From: Massilia agrisoli
GTDB lineage: Bacteria > Pseudomonadota > Gammaproteobacteria > Burkholderiales > Burkholderiaceae_D
Direction of reading: 5' to 3'
Length of the DNA: 64,000 nucleotides
Assembly: GCF_020831365.1 (NCBI RefSeq)
Contig: NZ_JAJHPV010000006.1
Span: forward strand, 1-64,000
The translations under genes and the position numbers were made by a program. The notes under the pieces were generated by a model. The model had not been told where the DNA came from. It did not search any database and saw only the letters and a program-made list of their open reading frames with translations. Positions 26,741 through 37,561 of this stretch are shown one piece after another (the stretch's first letter is position 1; each line of letters starts with the position of its first letter).

Positions 26741-29437
26741 TTACAGCAGGGTGAGGTTGAAGGTCAGCACTGGCGTGCCGATGATCTCGGCGTAGGCATT
26801 GCCCGCCACGTCAGTAATGCTGTTCGCTTCCAGCGACAGCGTATGCTGGCCAAGCCCGATGTCAGGGCTGATGGTCAGCACGGAATGCTCGGCATTGGTG
26901 GGGGAAGCGCCGATCGACCACGCGGTTGCATGGTCCAAGCTGATAAAGCTGAGCAGGCCGCCGAGGACGCCGGCGAACTTGAGCGAGCCCTGCACGAAAC
27001 TGACGTGCTCCGAAAAAGCCAGCTTGACGTCGCCGGACGTGGCGCCGTTTTCCAGCGGCGTGGTGCCGATGATGGTTGGCGCGGTTGTATCGATGCGGAT
27101 GCCAAGCACCGGCGACGCCTCGCCAACATTCCCTGCTGCGTCCACGAACCTGACGGTGATGCTGTGCGCGCCTTCAGCCAGCGCGGACGAAGGAGCTACC
27201 TTCCACGCCCCGTCCGCCCCAACCGTCGCCGATCCGACTTCCGCAGCGCCGGCATACAGCTTGACGGTATCGCCTTGGGCGCCTGTCGTGCCCTCAAACA
27301 TCGGCAGCGTGTCGCGGGTGATGTTGTCGATGGCCGAGGTGCCGGTGTCGCTTGCGTCCACCAGGTCGGCAATCGAAGGAGTTGGCGGCGGCGTGATATC
27401 CGGGCCAGGCAATGTGGCAAAAGCCAGTGCACCGGCGACCGCGTTTCCGGCGGCGTCCGTGAACGAGCCGGGCAGCGTCATCGTGTATGCCGTCCCTGCC
27501 GCCAGCACATCGGCGCCGTCGATCGTGATTGTCTTCAGGTCGGACGAGAACCCGACATTCTCCCGGCCCACCGTGACGCTCGCGCCAGACGCCGTCGAGA
27601 ACGTGATCGTCGCGGTATCGTCGCGCCAGTACATCGCTTCGCTGAAGGTGAGCGCAAGCGGCGTCGCGGGGTCGATGGAGTCGTCCAGGCCGGTAACGCC
27701 TGGGCCGGTGGTATCGAGCACAAAGCTCAGCGAGCGTTCGGCGCTGCGGTGCTCGCCGGTCGGATTGGTGAAGTAGGCGATGACGGTATTGAGGCCCTCG
27801 ATGTACTCGCCGCCGCTAAAGGCCCAGGTCTTGTCCGCGTTCGGGGAGACAACGTGCGAGACGCCGTTGACGACGATGTTCAGTGTTGTTCCGGAAGGGG
27901 CGCCGACGAATTTGCCGCTCAGCGTCTGGGTCGGATCATTGGTCAGCTGGTCGGTAGCGGAGATGCCGGTGTCATTGAATTCAAGCTTGCTGTCGACTAC
28001 CGGCGTGACCAGGGTGTCGACAGTGTAGGTGCTGGAGGTGAAGTCACGGTCTGTGAAATTGCCCGCGACGTCGCGCACGCTACCGGCGCGCAGGGTGATG
28101 AAGTTGGTCTCGTCATTGACCTGGCTGGCCGTCGGCGTGAACGCGGCGGTCCAGGTGCGTCCGCCATCGGTACTGGCAAAACCCGACAGCGAGCCGTTTG
28201 GAATATCGAAGTCGCTTGCAACTGGGGCCTCGACGGCTTCGCTGAACGCGATCGTCATGGTCGCGGTATGGCCCGAGTTGAAGCTGCCGCGGTCCAGCGT
28301 GAACGACACCACTTCGGGCGGCGTCGAATCGCCGAATGGCGTGAAGTTAAGGACGGTCGAATCGGAGATGCCGCCAAACGGCATGTCGTTGGCGCCTTCG
28401 AACACGCCCTTGCCGACCAGGATGCTGTAGGTGACGCCGGACTTCAGCGCGGACGCCACGGTGATGGTGACGCGCTCGCCGTCGAACGACACATGGGAAG
28501 TGTCCCTGACGTCGATCGCGCGCGTGTCGGTGGCGCCGACGATGCGTACTTTCGGCTGGCCGGTCGCGCGGTCGATCACGGTTTGCGCCGCGCCGTCGGT
28601 AATGTAGATCACACCGGATCCTGCGAACACGTCTTGCGAAAACGCGAGCACGATCTTCGGCGTAACAGAGACGCCCGAAGTCGTGTCATCGGCCGGCGTG
28701 GTCGAGCCAAAGTCGAGCACGGGCGCTTTGTTCGACATGTCGTTGATGGTGCCGCCGCCACCCGCGCTGGTCTTTACCGTGTCGGTAACGAAGGGATGCG
28801 GCACCGGCGCGCCGGTGTAGCGGCTGCTGGCAAACAGCTGGTTGATCAGGGTGAGCGGCTCCTCAAGCTGCAGGGCGCTGTCGATTTGCTGCTGGGTCGG
28901 GGCCGAACCGGTGATGCCGTGATACTGGGCGATCACCTTGACGGCGCCGCCAGTGGCCGCCGCCATCTCACCCGAGGCGGCGATCGCGGCCAGGACGTCG
29001 GCGCGGCTGGCCAGGCCCTGCGCCAGCTGCTCGACCCAATACGCCTTGCCGCTGGCGTCCGGTGCGCGGCCCAGCGCGTTCTGGTAGATCAGGTCGATGA
29101 AGTCGGCATTGCGGGCGGCGCCGTACACCTCCGCGAACTCCGGGGTCATGACGAAGGCGGCGGCGATGGCGTCGAGCGGCGTGCCCGCTTGCAGCTGCTG
29201 CAGCCAGAATGACAGGCCGGCGGCATCGGGAATGCGGTCAAAGGCGCTGTAGTACAGGCGGGCCAGGGGCGCGACCGCGTCCGCGAACTCCGCGCTTTCG
29301 ACAAAGTGAAGGGTCGCCTCGGCAGCCGACAGCACGCCGGCGTCGATCGCCTGCGACCAGAACGCACGTCCAGCATCGTCGGCAGGTCGCCCGAGGAAGG
29401 TCAGGTAGAGCTGTTCTACGAAGGCTGGAGTACTCAT
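26741..29437 (-). CDS. DUF4214 / Ig-like repeat surface protein
   Basis: The protein has 898 residues. The N-terminus holds DUF4214 with three units of about 50 residues (YLTFLGRPADDAGRAFW, YYSAFDRIPDAAGLSFW, YQNALGRAPDASGKAYW; to about 165). Then come a Big_5/SbsA-like Ig domain (about 245-368), a domain close to the repeat unit of the 2220-residue protein (372-475, with FASTDGGRTWTAAFTPTAS), and further Ig-like domains to the C-terminus. There is no signal peptide and no RTX block, so the export route is unclear. DUF4214 is at the N-terminus here but at the C-terminus in the larger protein. I chose the ATG at 29437, where the DUF4214 core begins; an upstream start at 29545 is possible. The stop abuts that of the convergent gene. 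Confidence 0.85.
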   Translation of the reverse strand: MSTPAFVEQLYLTFLGRPADDAGRAFWSQAIDAGVLSAAEATLHFVESAEFADAVAPLARLYYSAFDRIPDAAGLSFWLQQLQAGTPLDAIAAAFVMTPEFAEVYGAARNADFIDLIYQNALGRAPDASGKAYWVEQLAQGLASRADVLAAIAASGEMAAATGGAVKVIAQYHGITGSAPTQQQIDSALQLEEPLTLINQLFASSRYTGAPVPHPFVTDTVKTSAGGGGTINDMSNKAPVLDFGSTTPADDTTSGVSVTPKIVLAFSQDVFAGSGVIYITDGAAQTVIDRATGQPKVRIVGATDTRAIDVRDTSHVSFDGERVTITVASALKSGVTYSILVGKGVFEGANDMPFGGISDSTVLNFTPFGDSTPPEVVSFTLDRGSFNSGHTATMTIAFSEAVEAPVASDFDIPNGSLSGFASTDGGRTWTAAFTPTASQVNDETNFITLRAGSVRDVAGNFTDRDFTSSTYTVDTLVTPVVDSKLEFNDTGISATDQLTNDPTQTLSGKFVGAPSGTTLNIVVNGVSHVVSPNADKTWAFSGGEYIEGLNTVIAYFTNPTGEHRSAERSLSFVLDTTGPGVTGLDDSIDPATPLALTFSEAMYWRDDTATITFSTASGASVTVGRENVGFSSDLKTITIDGADVLAAGTAYTMTLPGSFTDAAGNAVAGALAFATLPGPDITPPPTPSIADLVDASDTGTSAIDNITRDTLPMFEGTTGAQGDTVKLYAGAAEVGSATVGADGAWKVAPSSALAEGAHSITVRFVDAAGNVGEASPVLGIRIDTTAPTIIGTTPLENGATSGDVKLAFSEHVSFVQGSLKFAGVLGGLLSFISLDHATAWSIGASPTNAEHSVLTISPDIGLGQHTLSLEANSITDVAGNAYAEIIGTPVLTFNLTLL

Positions 29438-29590
29438 GGTCTGGATGCCGCGGGGGCGAAAAGTTGGGATCGCGGCGGGCGTGAAGACACCTGCCGCAGG
29501 GAAGCATAGTGTATCAACAAAGGAGATATTATTTTCGTAAGGCAACGTTTACCGGCACGGAATTTGCGTGCGGGCAACATTAACGTGCCG

Positions 29591-29637
29591 AAAAACCACG
29601 CTATTCGCAACTGAGTGCCGCGAATAGCTGTGTTTTT
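29591..29637 (-). terminator. Intrinsic terminator of the exonuclease III gene (could act both ways)
   Basis: GCTATTCGC and GCGAATAGC form a perfect 9-bp stem around an 11-base loop. AAAAACCAC on one side and TGTGTTTTT on the other extend it, so a T-run follows in either direction. It lies 16 bases after the exonuclease III stop on the minus strand and upstream of the DUF4214 gene, isolating the two. Confidence 0.85.
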
Positions 29638-29652
29638 GATAAGAGGTGGCGT

Positions 29653-30423
29653 TTAGATGCCGTAGTCGATGATCAGGGGCGCGTGGTCGGAAAAACGCTC
29701 ATCCTTGTAGATCGCGACCGTTTTCGCCTGCGACGCGATGCCCGGGGTAGCGACGTGATAGTCGATACGCCACCCGACGTTCTTGGCCCAGGCCTGGCCG
29801 CGGTTGCTCCACCAGGTGTACTGTTCCTCGCGCTTGTCGATGCCGCGGTGGACGTCCACGAAACCGACCTCGTCGAAGATGCGTGTCAGCCACGCGCGCT
29901 CTTCCGGCAAGAAGCCCGAATTCTTCTTGTTGCCCTTCCAGTTCTTCAGGTCGATCTCCTGGTGGGCGATATTCCAGTCGCCGCAGATGACCACTTCGCG
30001 GCCCTCGGCTTTCAGTTCGAGCAGGTGGGGCAGGAACACCTCCATGAAGCGGAACTTCGCTTCCTGGCGCTCGGGGGAAGACGAACCAGAAGGGCAGTAC
30101 ACCGAAATGATCGACAGGTCGCCGAAATCGCAGCGCACGTAGCGGCCCTCTGCATCGAATTCAGGGCAGCCGAAACCGGTGCGCACCGCATCCGGCTTGG
30201 TGCGGCTGTAGATGCCGGTGCCTGAATACCCCTTCTTTTCCGCATAATGGAAATGGCCGTGATAGCCGCCTGGCGCCAGGAACTCCTCGGTCATGTCAGG
30301 CAGTTGCGCCTTCAGCTCCTGCACGCAAACGAAGTCGGCGGTTTGCGCCGCCATCCAGTTGAAAAAGCCCTTCTTGTGGGCGGAGCGGATTCCGTTCAGG
30401 TTCGCTGAAATAATTCTTGGCAT
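29653..30423 (-). CDS. xth: Exodeoxyribonuclease III
   Basis: The protein has 256 residues and is full length for the ExoIII/AP endonuclease family. It has MPRIISANLNGIRSAHKKG at the start, the metal-binding Glu in CVQELKAQ, ICGDWNIAH, NVGWRIDYH and the catalytic His in RFSDHAPLI. It acts in base-excision repair at abasic sites and has 3'-5' exonuclease activity. It is divergent from pyrE with a gap of about 60 bases. Confidence 0.95.
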   Translation of the reverse strand: MPRIISANLNGIRSAHKKGFFNWMAAQTADFVCVQELKAQLPDMTEEFLAPGGYHGHFHYAEKKGYSGTGIYSRTKPDAVRTGFGCPEFDAEGRYVRCDFGDLSIISVYCPSGSSSPERQEAKFRFMEVFLPHLLELKAEGREVVICGDWNIAHQEIDLKNWKGNKKNSGFLPEERAWLTRIFDEVGFVDVHRGIDKREEQYTWWSNRGQAWAKNVGWRIDYHVATPGIASQAKTVAIYKDERFSDHAPLIIDYGI

Positions 30424-30482
30424 GGTTCCAGGGGGAGTAGGGGTGGCGTAAAATACCGCCAGATTTTAACAGTGAGGTCTTA

Positions 30483-31145
30483 GTGAATAATTTGCGCCAA
30501 CAGTTTATCGCTTTTTCGGTGTCCACGGGCGTGTTGCGCTTCGGTGAGTTTACGACCAAGGCAGGGCGCCTGTCGCCGTACTTCTTCAACGCGGGCCTGT
30601 TCCACGAAGGCGCGACGCTCGGCCAGCTGGCGCAGTTCTACGCCCAGACCCTGCTCGATTCCGGCGTTGAATTCGACATGCTGTTCGGGCCCGCGTACAA
30701 GGGCATCACGCTGGCGTCCGCCACTGCGGTTGCGCTGGCGGGCAAGGGGCGCGACACCTCGTTCGCCTTCAACCGCAAGGAAGCCAAGGACCACGGCGAA
30801 GGCGGCACCATCGTCGGCGCCAAGCTGCAAGGGAAGGTCGTCATCATCGACGACGTGATCTCGGCCGGCACCTCGGTGCGTGAATCCGTGGAGATGATCC
30901 GCGCGGCCGGCGCCGAGCCCTGCGCGGTACTGATTGCGCTCGACCGCATGGAACGTTCGGGCAAGGACGACGCGCTGTCGGCCAGTTCTGCGGTGCAGGA
31001 AGTGAGCCGCGAGTTCGGCATCCCGGTGATCTCGATCGCCAACCTCGACGACCTGTTCACCTACCTCAACGCCGAAGGCGCCGACCCGCAGCTGGCGCAA
31101 TACAAGGAAGCAGTCGCCGCCTACCGCGCCCGTTACGGCATTTAA
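30483..31145 (+). CDS. pyrE: Orotate phosphoribosyltransferase
   Basis: The protein has 220 residues. The PRPP-binding motif [13 protein letters not shown] and [13 protein letters not shown] are intact, and [14 protein letters not shown] near the start matches the family. It joins orotate to PRPP in UMP synthesis. The start is GTG at 30483; no ATG lies in a better place. Divergence from xth (rather than the rph-pyrE attenuator arrangement of enterics) suggests simple promoter control. Confidence 0.95.
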   Translation: MNNLRQQFIAFSVSTGVLRFGEFTTKAGRLSPYFFNAGLFHEGATLGQLAQFYAQTLLDSGVEFDMLFGPAYKGITLASATAVALAGKGRDTSFAFNRKEAKDHGEGGTIVGAKLQGKVVIIDDVISAGTSVRESVEMIRAAGAEPCAVLIALDRMERSGKDDALSASSAVQEVSREFGIPVISIANLDDLFTYLNAEGADPQLAQYKEAVAAYRARYGI

Positions 31146-31159
31146 ACAAGTAGTTGCAA

Positions 31160-31225
31160 AAAATTCGGGGTCAGACCACCGGTATTTTGGAATATTTCAA
31201 ATACCTGTGGTCTGACCCCGATTTT
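31160..31225. repeat. Palindromic element with GGGGTCAGACC arms
   Basis: Arms of about 27 bases pair almost perfectly: AAAATTCGGGGTCAGACCAC on the left and GTGGTCTGACCCCGATTTT on the right. The inner parts are GGTATTT and AAATACC, around an 11-base loop. It sits between the convergent pyrE and gatB genes and ends in A- and T-rich tracts, so it can end transcription from both sides. GGGGTCAGA palindromes are frequent dispersed repeats in this bacterial group and resemble REP units moved by RAYT transposases (established type, inferred here). Confidence 0.75.
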
Positions 31226-31238
31226 GTTTGGCTGGAGC

Positions 31239-32699
31239 TTAGCCCGCGAGCTTTTTCTTCAGCAGTTCCGTCAGTTGGGCAGGATTTGCTTTGCCCTTCG
31301 AGGCTTTCATCGCCTGGCCGATCAGCGCATTGATGGCCGCTTCCTTGCCGGCGCGGTATTGTTCAACGGACTTTTCGTTGGCTGCCAGTACGTCGTCCAC
31401 AATCTTTTCCAGCGCGCCGCTGTCCGAAATCTGGCGCAGGCCTTTCTGGTCGATGATCGCGTCGGCAATGTGCTCGTCGGTCGATTTGGCTTCCCACATC
31501 GCGCCAAATACTTCCTTGGCGATCTTGTTGGAGATCGTGCCGTCGGCAATCCGCTTGAGCAGCAGCGCGAGCTGCGATGCTTCGACCGGCGCGTCGGCGA
31601 TGCCCACGCCTTCGCGGTTCAGGGTCGACGAGACGTCGCCCATCAGCCAGTTGGCCGCGGCCTTGGCATTCTCCTTGCCGGCCTTGGCCACCACCGCTTC
31701 GAAGTAGGCCGCCATCTCGTGCGACGAGGTCAAAATCAGGCTGTCGTATTCCGGCAGCGCGTAGTCGCTGACGAAGCGCGCGCGCATCGCCGCCGGCAGT
31801 TCCGGCATGTCGGCGCGGATCCGCTCGATCCACTCTTGCGAGATCACCAGCGGCGGCAGGTCCGGGTCAGGGAAGTAGCGGTAGTCCTGCGCGTCTTCCT
31901 TGGTGCGCATCGCGCGCGTTTCTTTCTTGTCCGGGTCCCACAGGCGCGTCGCTTGCTGCACCTTGCCGCCGTCTTCGATCAGCTCGATCTGGCGCCGTAC
32001 TTCGTAGGCGATCGCTTCTTCCATGAAGCGGAACGAGTTCAGGTTCTTGATCTCGCAGCGGGTGCCGAATTCCTTCTGGCCGACCGGGCGCACCGAGACG
32101 TTGACGTCGCAGCGGAACGAGCCTTCCTGCATATTGCCGTCGCAGATGCCGAGCCAGACCACCAGCGAGTGCAGCGCTTTGGCGTAGGCGACCGCTTCGG
32201 CCGAGCTGCGCATCTCCGGCTCCGAGACAATCTCCAGCAGCGGCGTGCCGGCGCGGTTCAGGTCAATGCCGGTCATGCCCGCATAGTCTTCGTGCAGCGA
32301 CTTGCCGGCGTCTTCTTCGAGGTGGGCGCGGGTCAGGTTGACCGTCTTGGTCTCGAGCTTGCCGTCCTTCTCGTAGCCGAAGGTGAGCTGGCCGCCGATG
32401 ACGACAGGGTCTTCGAACTGGCTGATCTGGTAGCCCTTCGGCAGGTCAGGGTAGAAGTAGTTCTTGCGCGCGAAGACGGAGCTTGGCGCGATCTTGGCGC
32501 CCACGGCCAGGCCGAGGCGGATGGCGCGTTCGACCGCGCCCTTGTTCATCACTGGCAGCACGCCAGGCAGCGCCAGGTCGACCGGGCTGGCCTGGGTGTT
32601 CGGCTCGGCGCCGAACTGGATCGAGCTGCCGCTGAAAATTTTGGAGTTGGTCGTGAGCTGGACGTGGTTCTCAAGACCGATGACGACTTCCCATTGCAT
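31239..32699 (-). CDS. gatB: Aspartyl/glutamyl-tRNA(Asn/Gln) amidotransferase subunit B
   Basis: The protein has 486 residues, full length. It starts [17 protein letters not shown] and contains [28 protein letters not shown] and the C-terminal YqeY/tail domain ending in LLKKKLAG. GatB carries the kinase site that phosphorylates misacylated Glu-tRNA(Gln). It is the last gene of the gatCAB operon, 22 bases after gatA. Confidence 0.96.
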   Translation of the reverse strand: MQWEVVIGLENHVQLTTNSKIFSGSSIQFGAEPNTQASPVDLALPGVLPVMNKGAVERAIRLGLAVGAKIAPSSVFARKNYFYPDLPKGYQISQFEDPVVIGGQLTFGYEKDGKLETKTVNLTRAHLEEDAGKSLHEDYAGMTGIDLNRAGTPLLEIVSEPEMRSSAEAVAYAKALHSLVVWLGICDGNMQEGSFRCDVNVSVRPVGQKEFGTRCEIKNLNSFRFMEEAIAYEVRRQIELIEDGGKVQQATRLWDPDKKETRAMRTKEDAQDYRYFPDPDLPPLVISQEWIERIRADMPELPAAMRARFVSDYALPEYDSLILTSSHEMAAYFEAVVAKAGKENAKAAANWLMGDVSSTLNREGVGIADAPVEASQLALLLKRIADGTISNKIAKEVFGAMWEAKSTDEHIADAIIDQKGLRQISDSGALEKIVDDVLAANEKSVEQYRAGKEAAINALIGQAMKASKGKANPAQLTELLKKKLAG

Positions 32700-32721
32700 A
32701 GGTTTCTCGCTTCTTTGAATG

Positions 32722-34197
32722 TTAGACGCCGGCAGGGGCGCGCGTGTGCCAGTCGGTCGCCAGCTGGTACTGGTGCGCGATGTTCAGCAGCTTCGCTTCG
32801 GCGAAGTAGTTGCCGATGATTTGCAGGCCAACCGGGCGCTTGCTGTTCTTCTCGCCTTGTCCGAAGCCGCAGGGGATCGACATGCCGGGCAGGCCCGCCA
32901 GGCTGGTCGACAGGGTGAAGATGTCGGCCAGGTAGTTGGCGACCGGGTCGTTCGATTTGTCGCCCAGGTCCCACGCGACCGTCGGCGCGACCGGTCCCAT
33001 GATGACGTCGCACTTGTCCCCCAAAACCGCCTGGAAGTCGTCGGCGATCATGCGGCGGATCTTCTGCGCCTGCAGGTAGTAGGCGTCGTAGTAGCCGTGG
33101 CACAGCACGTAGGTGCCCACCATGATGCGGCGCTGTACTTCCGGGCCGAAGCCTTCGGCGCGCGTCTTCTTGTACATGTCCTGCAGGTCCTTGTACCCGG
33201 CGGCGCGGTGGCCGTAGCGCACGCCGTCAAAGCGCGACAGGTTCGACGACGCTTCCGCCGGCGCGATGATGTAGTAGACCGGGATCGACAGCGAGGTCTT
33301 TGGCAAGGTGATGTCGACCAGGGTCGCGCCCAGCTTGACGAATTCGTCCAGCGCGGCGCGCACCGCTTGTTCAACATCGGCGGCCAGGCCTTCGCCGAAG
33401 TACTCTTTCGGCACGCCGATGCGCAGGCCGCTCAAAGGCTTGGCGAGGTCGCGCGCGAAGTCTTCGCGCACATTGCCCTGTTCGATCGTCAGCGAGGTCG
33501 AATCGCGTTCGTCGAAGCCGATCATTTCATTGAGCAGCAGGGCGCAGTCTTCCGCGGTCTGGGCGATCGGGCCGCCCTGGTCGAGCGAGGAGGCGAACGC
33601 GATCATGCCGAAGCGCGACACGCGCCCGTAAGTCGGCTTGATGCCGGTGACGCCGCAGAACGAGGCCGGCTGGCGGATCGAGCCGCCGGTGTCGGTGGCG
33701 GTGGCCGCAGGGGCCAGGCGCGCGGCAATCGCGGCGGCCGAGCCGCCCGAGGAGCCGCCTGGCACCGCCAGCTTGTCCCACGGGTTTTTCACCGCGCCGA
33801 AAGCCGAGTTCTCGTTCGACGAGCCCATCGCGAATTCGTCGCAATTGAGCTTGCCGAGGCTGACCATGCCGGCAGCGTTGAAGCGCTCGACCACGGTGGC
33901 GTCGAACGGGCTGGTGTAATTGCCCAGCATGTTGGAGCCGGCCGTCGAGCGCCAGTCGCGCGTGACGAAGATGTCCTTGTGCGCGATCGGCACGCCGGTC
34001 AGCGGACCGGCGCTGCCGCCGGCCAGGCGCGCGTCGGCCGCCGCCGCTTGCGCGAGGGTCAGCGATTCGTCGACGTGCAGGAATGCGTTCAGGTCGCTCG
34101 ATTTGATGCGCGCAAGATATTGCGACGCCAGTTCGGTGGCGGACACCTGTTTCGAATGCAGGAGTTCGGACAGCTGTTTCAGGGTTTTAGTATGCAT
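32722..34197 (-). CDS. gatA: Aspartyl/glutamyl-tRNA(Asn/Gln) amidotransferase subunit A
   Basis: The protein has 491 residues and an amidase-signature fold. The Ser-cisSer-Lys triad is visible: Lys in [11 protein letters not shown], and the serines in [13 protein letters not shown] and [12 protein letters not shown]. It releases ammonia from glutamine for the GatB reaction. The gene order gatC-gatA-gatB and the short gaps (21 and 22 bases) indicate one transcript. Presence of GatCAB means Gln-tRNA and/or Asn-tRNA may be made by transamidation. Confidence 0.96.
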   Translation of the reverse strand: MHTKTLKQLSELLHSKQVSATELASQYLARIKSSDLNAFLHVDESLTLAQAAAADARLAGGSAGPLTGVPIAHKDIFVTRDWRSTAGSNMLGNYTSPFDATVVERFNAAGMVSLGKLNCDEFAMGSSNENSAFGAVKNPWDKLAVPGGSSGGSAAAIAARLAPAATATDTGGSIRQPASFCGVTGIKPTYGRVSRFGMIAFASSLDQGGPIAQTAEDCALLLNEMIGFDERDSTSLTIEQGNVREDFARDLAKPLSGLRIGVPKEYFGEGLAADVEQAVRAALDEFVKLGATLVDITLPKTSLSIPVYYIIAPAEASSNLSRFDGVRYGHRAAGYKDLQDMYKKTRAEGFGPEVQRRIMVGTYVLCHGYYDAYYLQAQKIRRMIADDFQAVLGDKCDVIMGPVAPTVAWDLGDKSNDPVANYLADIFTLSTSLAGLPGMSIPCGFGQGEKNSKRPVGLQIIGNYFAEAKLLNIAHQYQLATDWHTRAPAGV

Positions 34198-34218
34198 GGC
34201 TGATCATCGAATCCGTAA

Positions 34219-34521
34219 TTACTCAATAACTTTTGGTACCAGGTACAGGCCGTCCTGGGTTTTCGGCGCCGGCGCCTGGTAGTCGTCGCGGCGGTTTTCT
34301 TCGGTCACCACGTCGTCGCGCAGGCGCAGCGACAGCGAATCCATGACGGCGGCCAGCGGCTGCGACAGCGGCGCGACGCCGGTGGTGTCGATCGCCTGCA
34401 TCTGCTCGGCCAGCGCAAAGATGCCGTTCAATTCATTCAATGCGGTCTCGGCGTGGGCCTCGTCCATATCGAGCTGCGCGAGATGGGCAATGCGTTTTAC
34501 ATCTGAAAGTGTCAGGGACAT
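34219..34521 (-). CDS. gatC: Aspartyl/glutamyl-tRNA(Asn/Gln) amidotransferase subunit C
   Basis: The protein has 100 residues. [19 protein letters not shown] and the C-terminal [20 protein letters not shown] are typical of GatC, which wraps around GatA and stabilises the complex. It is first in gatCAB and divergent from mreB across a 322-base gap. Confidence 0.95.
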   Translation of the reverse strand: MSLTLSDVKRIAHLAQLDMDEAHAETALNELNGIFALAEQMQAIDTTGVAPLSQPLAAVMDSLSLRLRDDVVTEENRRDDYQAPAPKTQDGLYLVPKVIE

Positions 34522-35887
<1,366 letters not shown>

Positions 35888-36019
35888 TCACTCGCCGCTG
35901 GCCGCTTCCCGGGCGGCCCGCCCGTGCCCTGGCACGGATGTCCTGATCGAAGCGGGGCGCACGCGCGCCCCGCATAGTGAACCTGGCGCAGTGCGCCGTC
36001 ATCTTCACACCTGAAAGTC

Positions 36020-37045
36020 ATGGAATACAGCCCACCGCCACTGTTCAAACAAGGCGCCCCAGCGCGGGTCAAGGTGATTGTGTTCGCTCTCATTTCCATC
36101 GTGCTGTTGCTGGTCGACGCGCGCATGAACACCCTCGCCACCATCCGCCAGGTGGCAGGCACCGTCCTCTACCCCTTGCAAATGGCCGCGCTGATGCCGC
36201 GCGAAGCCATTTCGACGATGGGCAGCTACTTTTCGTCACTGTCGGCGCTGCAAAAAGAAGTGCATGAGCTGAAAAGCCAGCAGGCCGCGACGGCGCTGGC
36301 GATGCAGCAGGCGCGCCTGCAGATGGCCGAGAACGTCCACCTGCGCAAGCTGATGGGCGCGCGCGAGCACGTTCCCGTCAAGTCGATCGTCAGCGAGATC
36401 CTGTACGACGCGCGCGATCCCTCGGCCCGCAAGATCGTGCTCGACCGCGGCGCGCGCAACGGCGTCGCCCTCGGCCTGCCCGTGATCGACAACGCCGGCG
36501 TGGTCGGCCAGGTAACGCGCGTCTTCCCGTTCACGTCCGAAGTGACCCTGTTGACCGACAAGGAGCAGGCGATCCCGGTGCAGGTGCTGCGCAACGGCCT
36601 GCGCAGCGTCGCTTATGGGCGCGGCAACTCCGGCTCGCTCGAACTGCGCTTCATGACGCCGAACGCCGACGTGCAGGTCGGGGACATCCTGATTACCTCC
36701 GGCATGGACGGCGTGTATCCGGCCGGCCTGGCAGTGGCCAAGGTGATCCAGGTCGAGAACAGCGCCTCTGGCGCCTTCGGCCGCGTGGTGTGCCAGCCGC
36801 TGGCCGGCGTCGACCGCAACCGCCAGCTGCTGGTGCTGATGTCGCTGCCTGAGCTGCCGCCGCGCCCACCTGCCGAACCGCCGCCGCCGGCCAAGCGCAG
36901 CCAGCTGCCCAAGATGACGCCGCTCGAGACCCCGCGCGCGCCGCAGGCCGCCATGGCGATGCCCGCGCCGGCGCCGGCCGCCACACCGACCACCGCAGCG
37001 GCCCCGGCGACCACGCCGCCCGCGGCCACGGAGACTGCACGATGA
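36020..37045 (+). CDS. mreC: Rod shape-determining protein MreC
   Basis: The protein has 341 residues. A single N-terminal membrane helix (about 17-34, VKVIVFALISIVLLLVDA) is followed by a coiled coil (about 70-105) and the MreC beta-barrel domains (LVIDNAGVVGQ-like GLPVIDNAGVVGQVTRV and VGDILITSGMDGVYPAGL). The last 60 residues are a Pro/Ala-rich tail, longer than in E. coli. MreC links PBP2 activation to MreB in the periplasm. The 132-base gap after mreB holds no recognised signal. Confidence 0.94.
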   Translation: MEYSPPPLFKQGAPARVKVIVFALISIVLLLVDARMNTLATIRQVAGTVLYPLQMAALMPREAISTMGSYFSSLSALQKEVHELKSQQAATALAMQQARLQMAENVHLRKLMGAREHVPVKSIVSEILYDARDPSARKIVLDRGARNGVALGLPVIDNAGVVGQVTRVFPFTSEVTLLTDKEQAIPVQVLRNGLRSVAYGRGNSGSLELRFMTPNADVQVGDILITSGMDGVYPAGLAVAKVIQVENSASGAFGRVVCQPLAGVDRNRQLLVLMSLPELPPRPPAEPPPPAKRSQLPKMTPLETPRAPQAAMAMPAPAPAATPTTAAAPATTPPAATETAR

Positions 37046-37554
37046 ACCGTCCTCACTACATCCTGCTGCCGGTCAGCCCGCTGTTCATCGCGTTCAGCCT
37101 GACCTGCGCCTTCATGCTCAACCTGCTCCCATGGGGGAAGTGGGTGGGCGTACCCGATTTCGTCGCGCTGGTGCTGGTCTTCTGGGGCATCAAGCAGCCA
37201 CGCAAGGTCGGCATCGGCGTCGCCTTCTTCATGGGCCTGCTGATGGACGTGCACGAGGCCACGCTGCTGGGCGAGAACGCGCTGGCCTATACGCTGCTGT
37301 CTTATTTCGCGATCATGATCCACCGCCGCGTGCTGTGGTTCCCGGTCTTGACCCAGGCCTTCCACATCCTGCCCCTGCTCCTGATGGCGCAGGCGATCCA
37401 GATGCTGGTGCACCTGATCGGCTCCGGCAAGTTCTCCGGCTGGCTGCAGTTCGTCGAAAGCGCCGTGGCCATCGCGCTGTGGCCGGTGATCTCGTCGCTG
37501 CTGATGGCGCCGCAACGGCGCGCGGTCGACCGCGACCATACGCGCCCGATCTGA
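37042..37554 (+). CDS. mreD: Rod shape-determining protein MreD
   Basis: The protein has 170 residues and about five membrane helices. LNLLPWGKWVGVPDFVALVL and MGLLMDVHEATLLGENAL are typical MreD segments. It is the membrane partner of MreC. The ATG overlaps the mreC stop by four bases, so translation is probably coupled. Confidence 0.93.
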   Translation: MNRPHYILLPVSPLFIAFSLTCAFMLNLLPWGKWVGVPDFVALVLVFWGIKQPRKVGIGVAFFMGLLMDVHEATLLGENALAYTLLSYFAIMIHRRVLWFPVLTQAFHILPLLLMAQAIQMLVHLIGSGKFSGWLQFVESAVAIALWPVISSLLMAPQRRAVDRDHTRPI

Positions 37555-37561
37555 AGCAGCG

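Noticed and set aside
32719-34203. 494-codon plus-strand open frame opposite gatA
   Set aside because: It lies over the amidase-signature gene, and the product has the composition of a GC-rich shadow.
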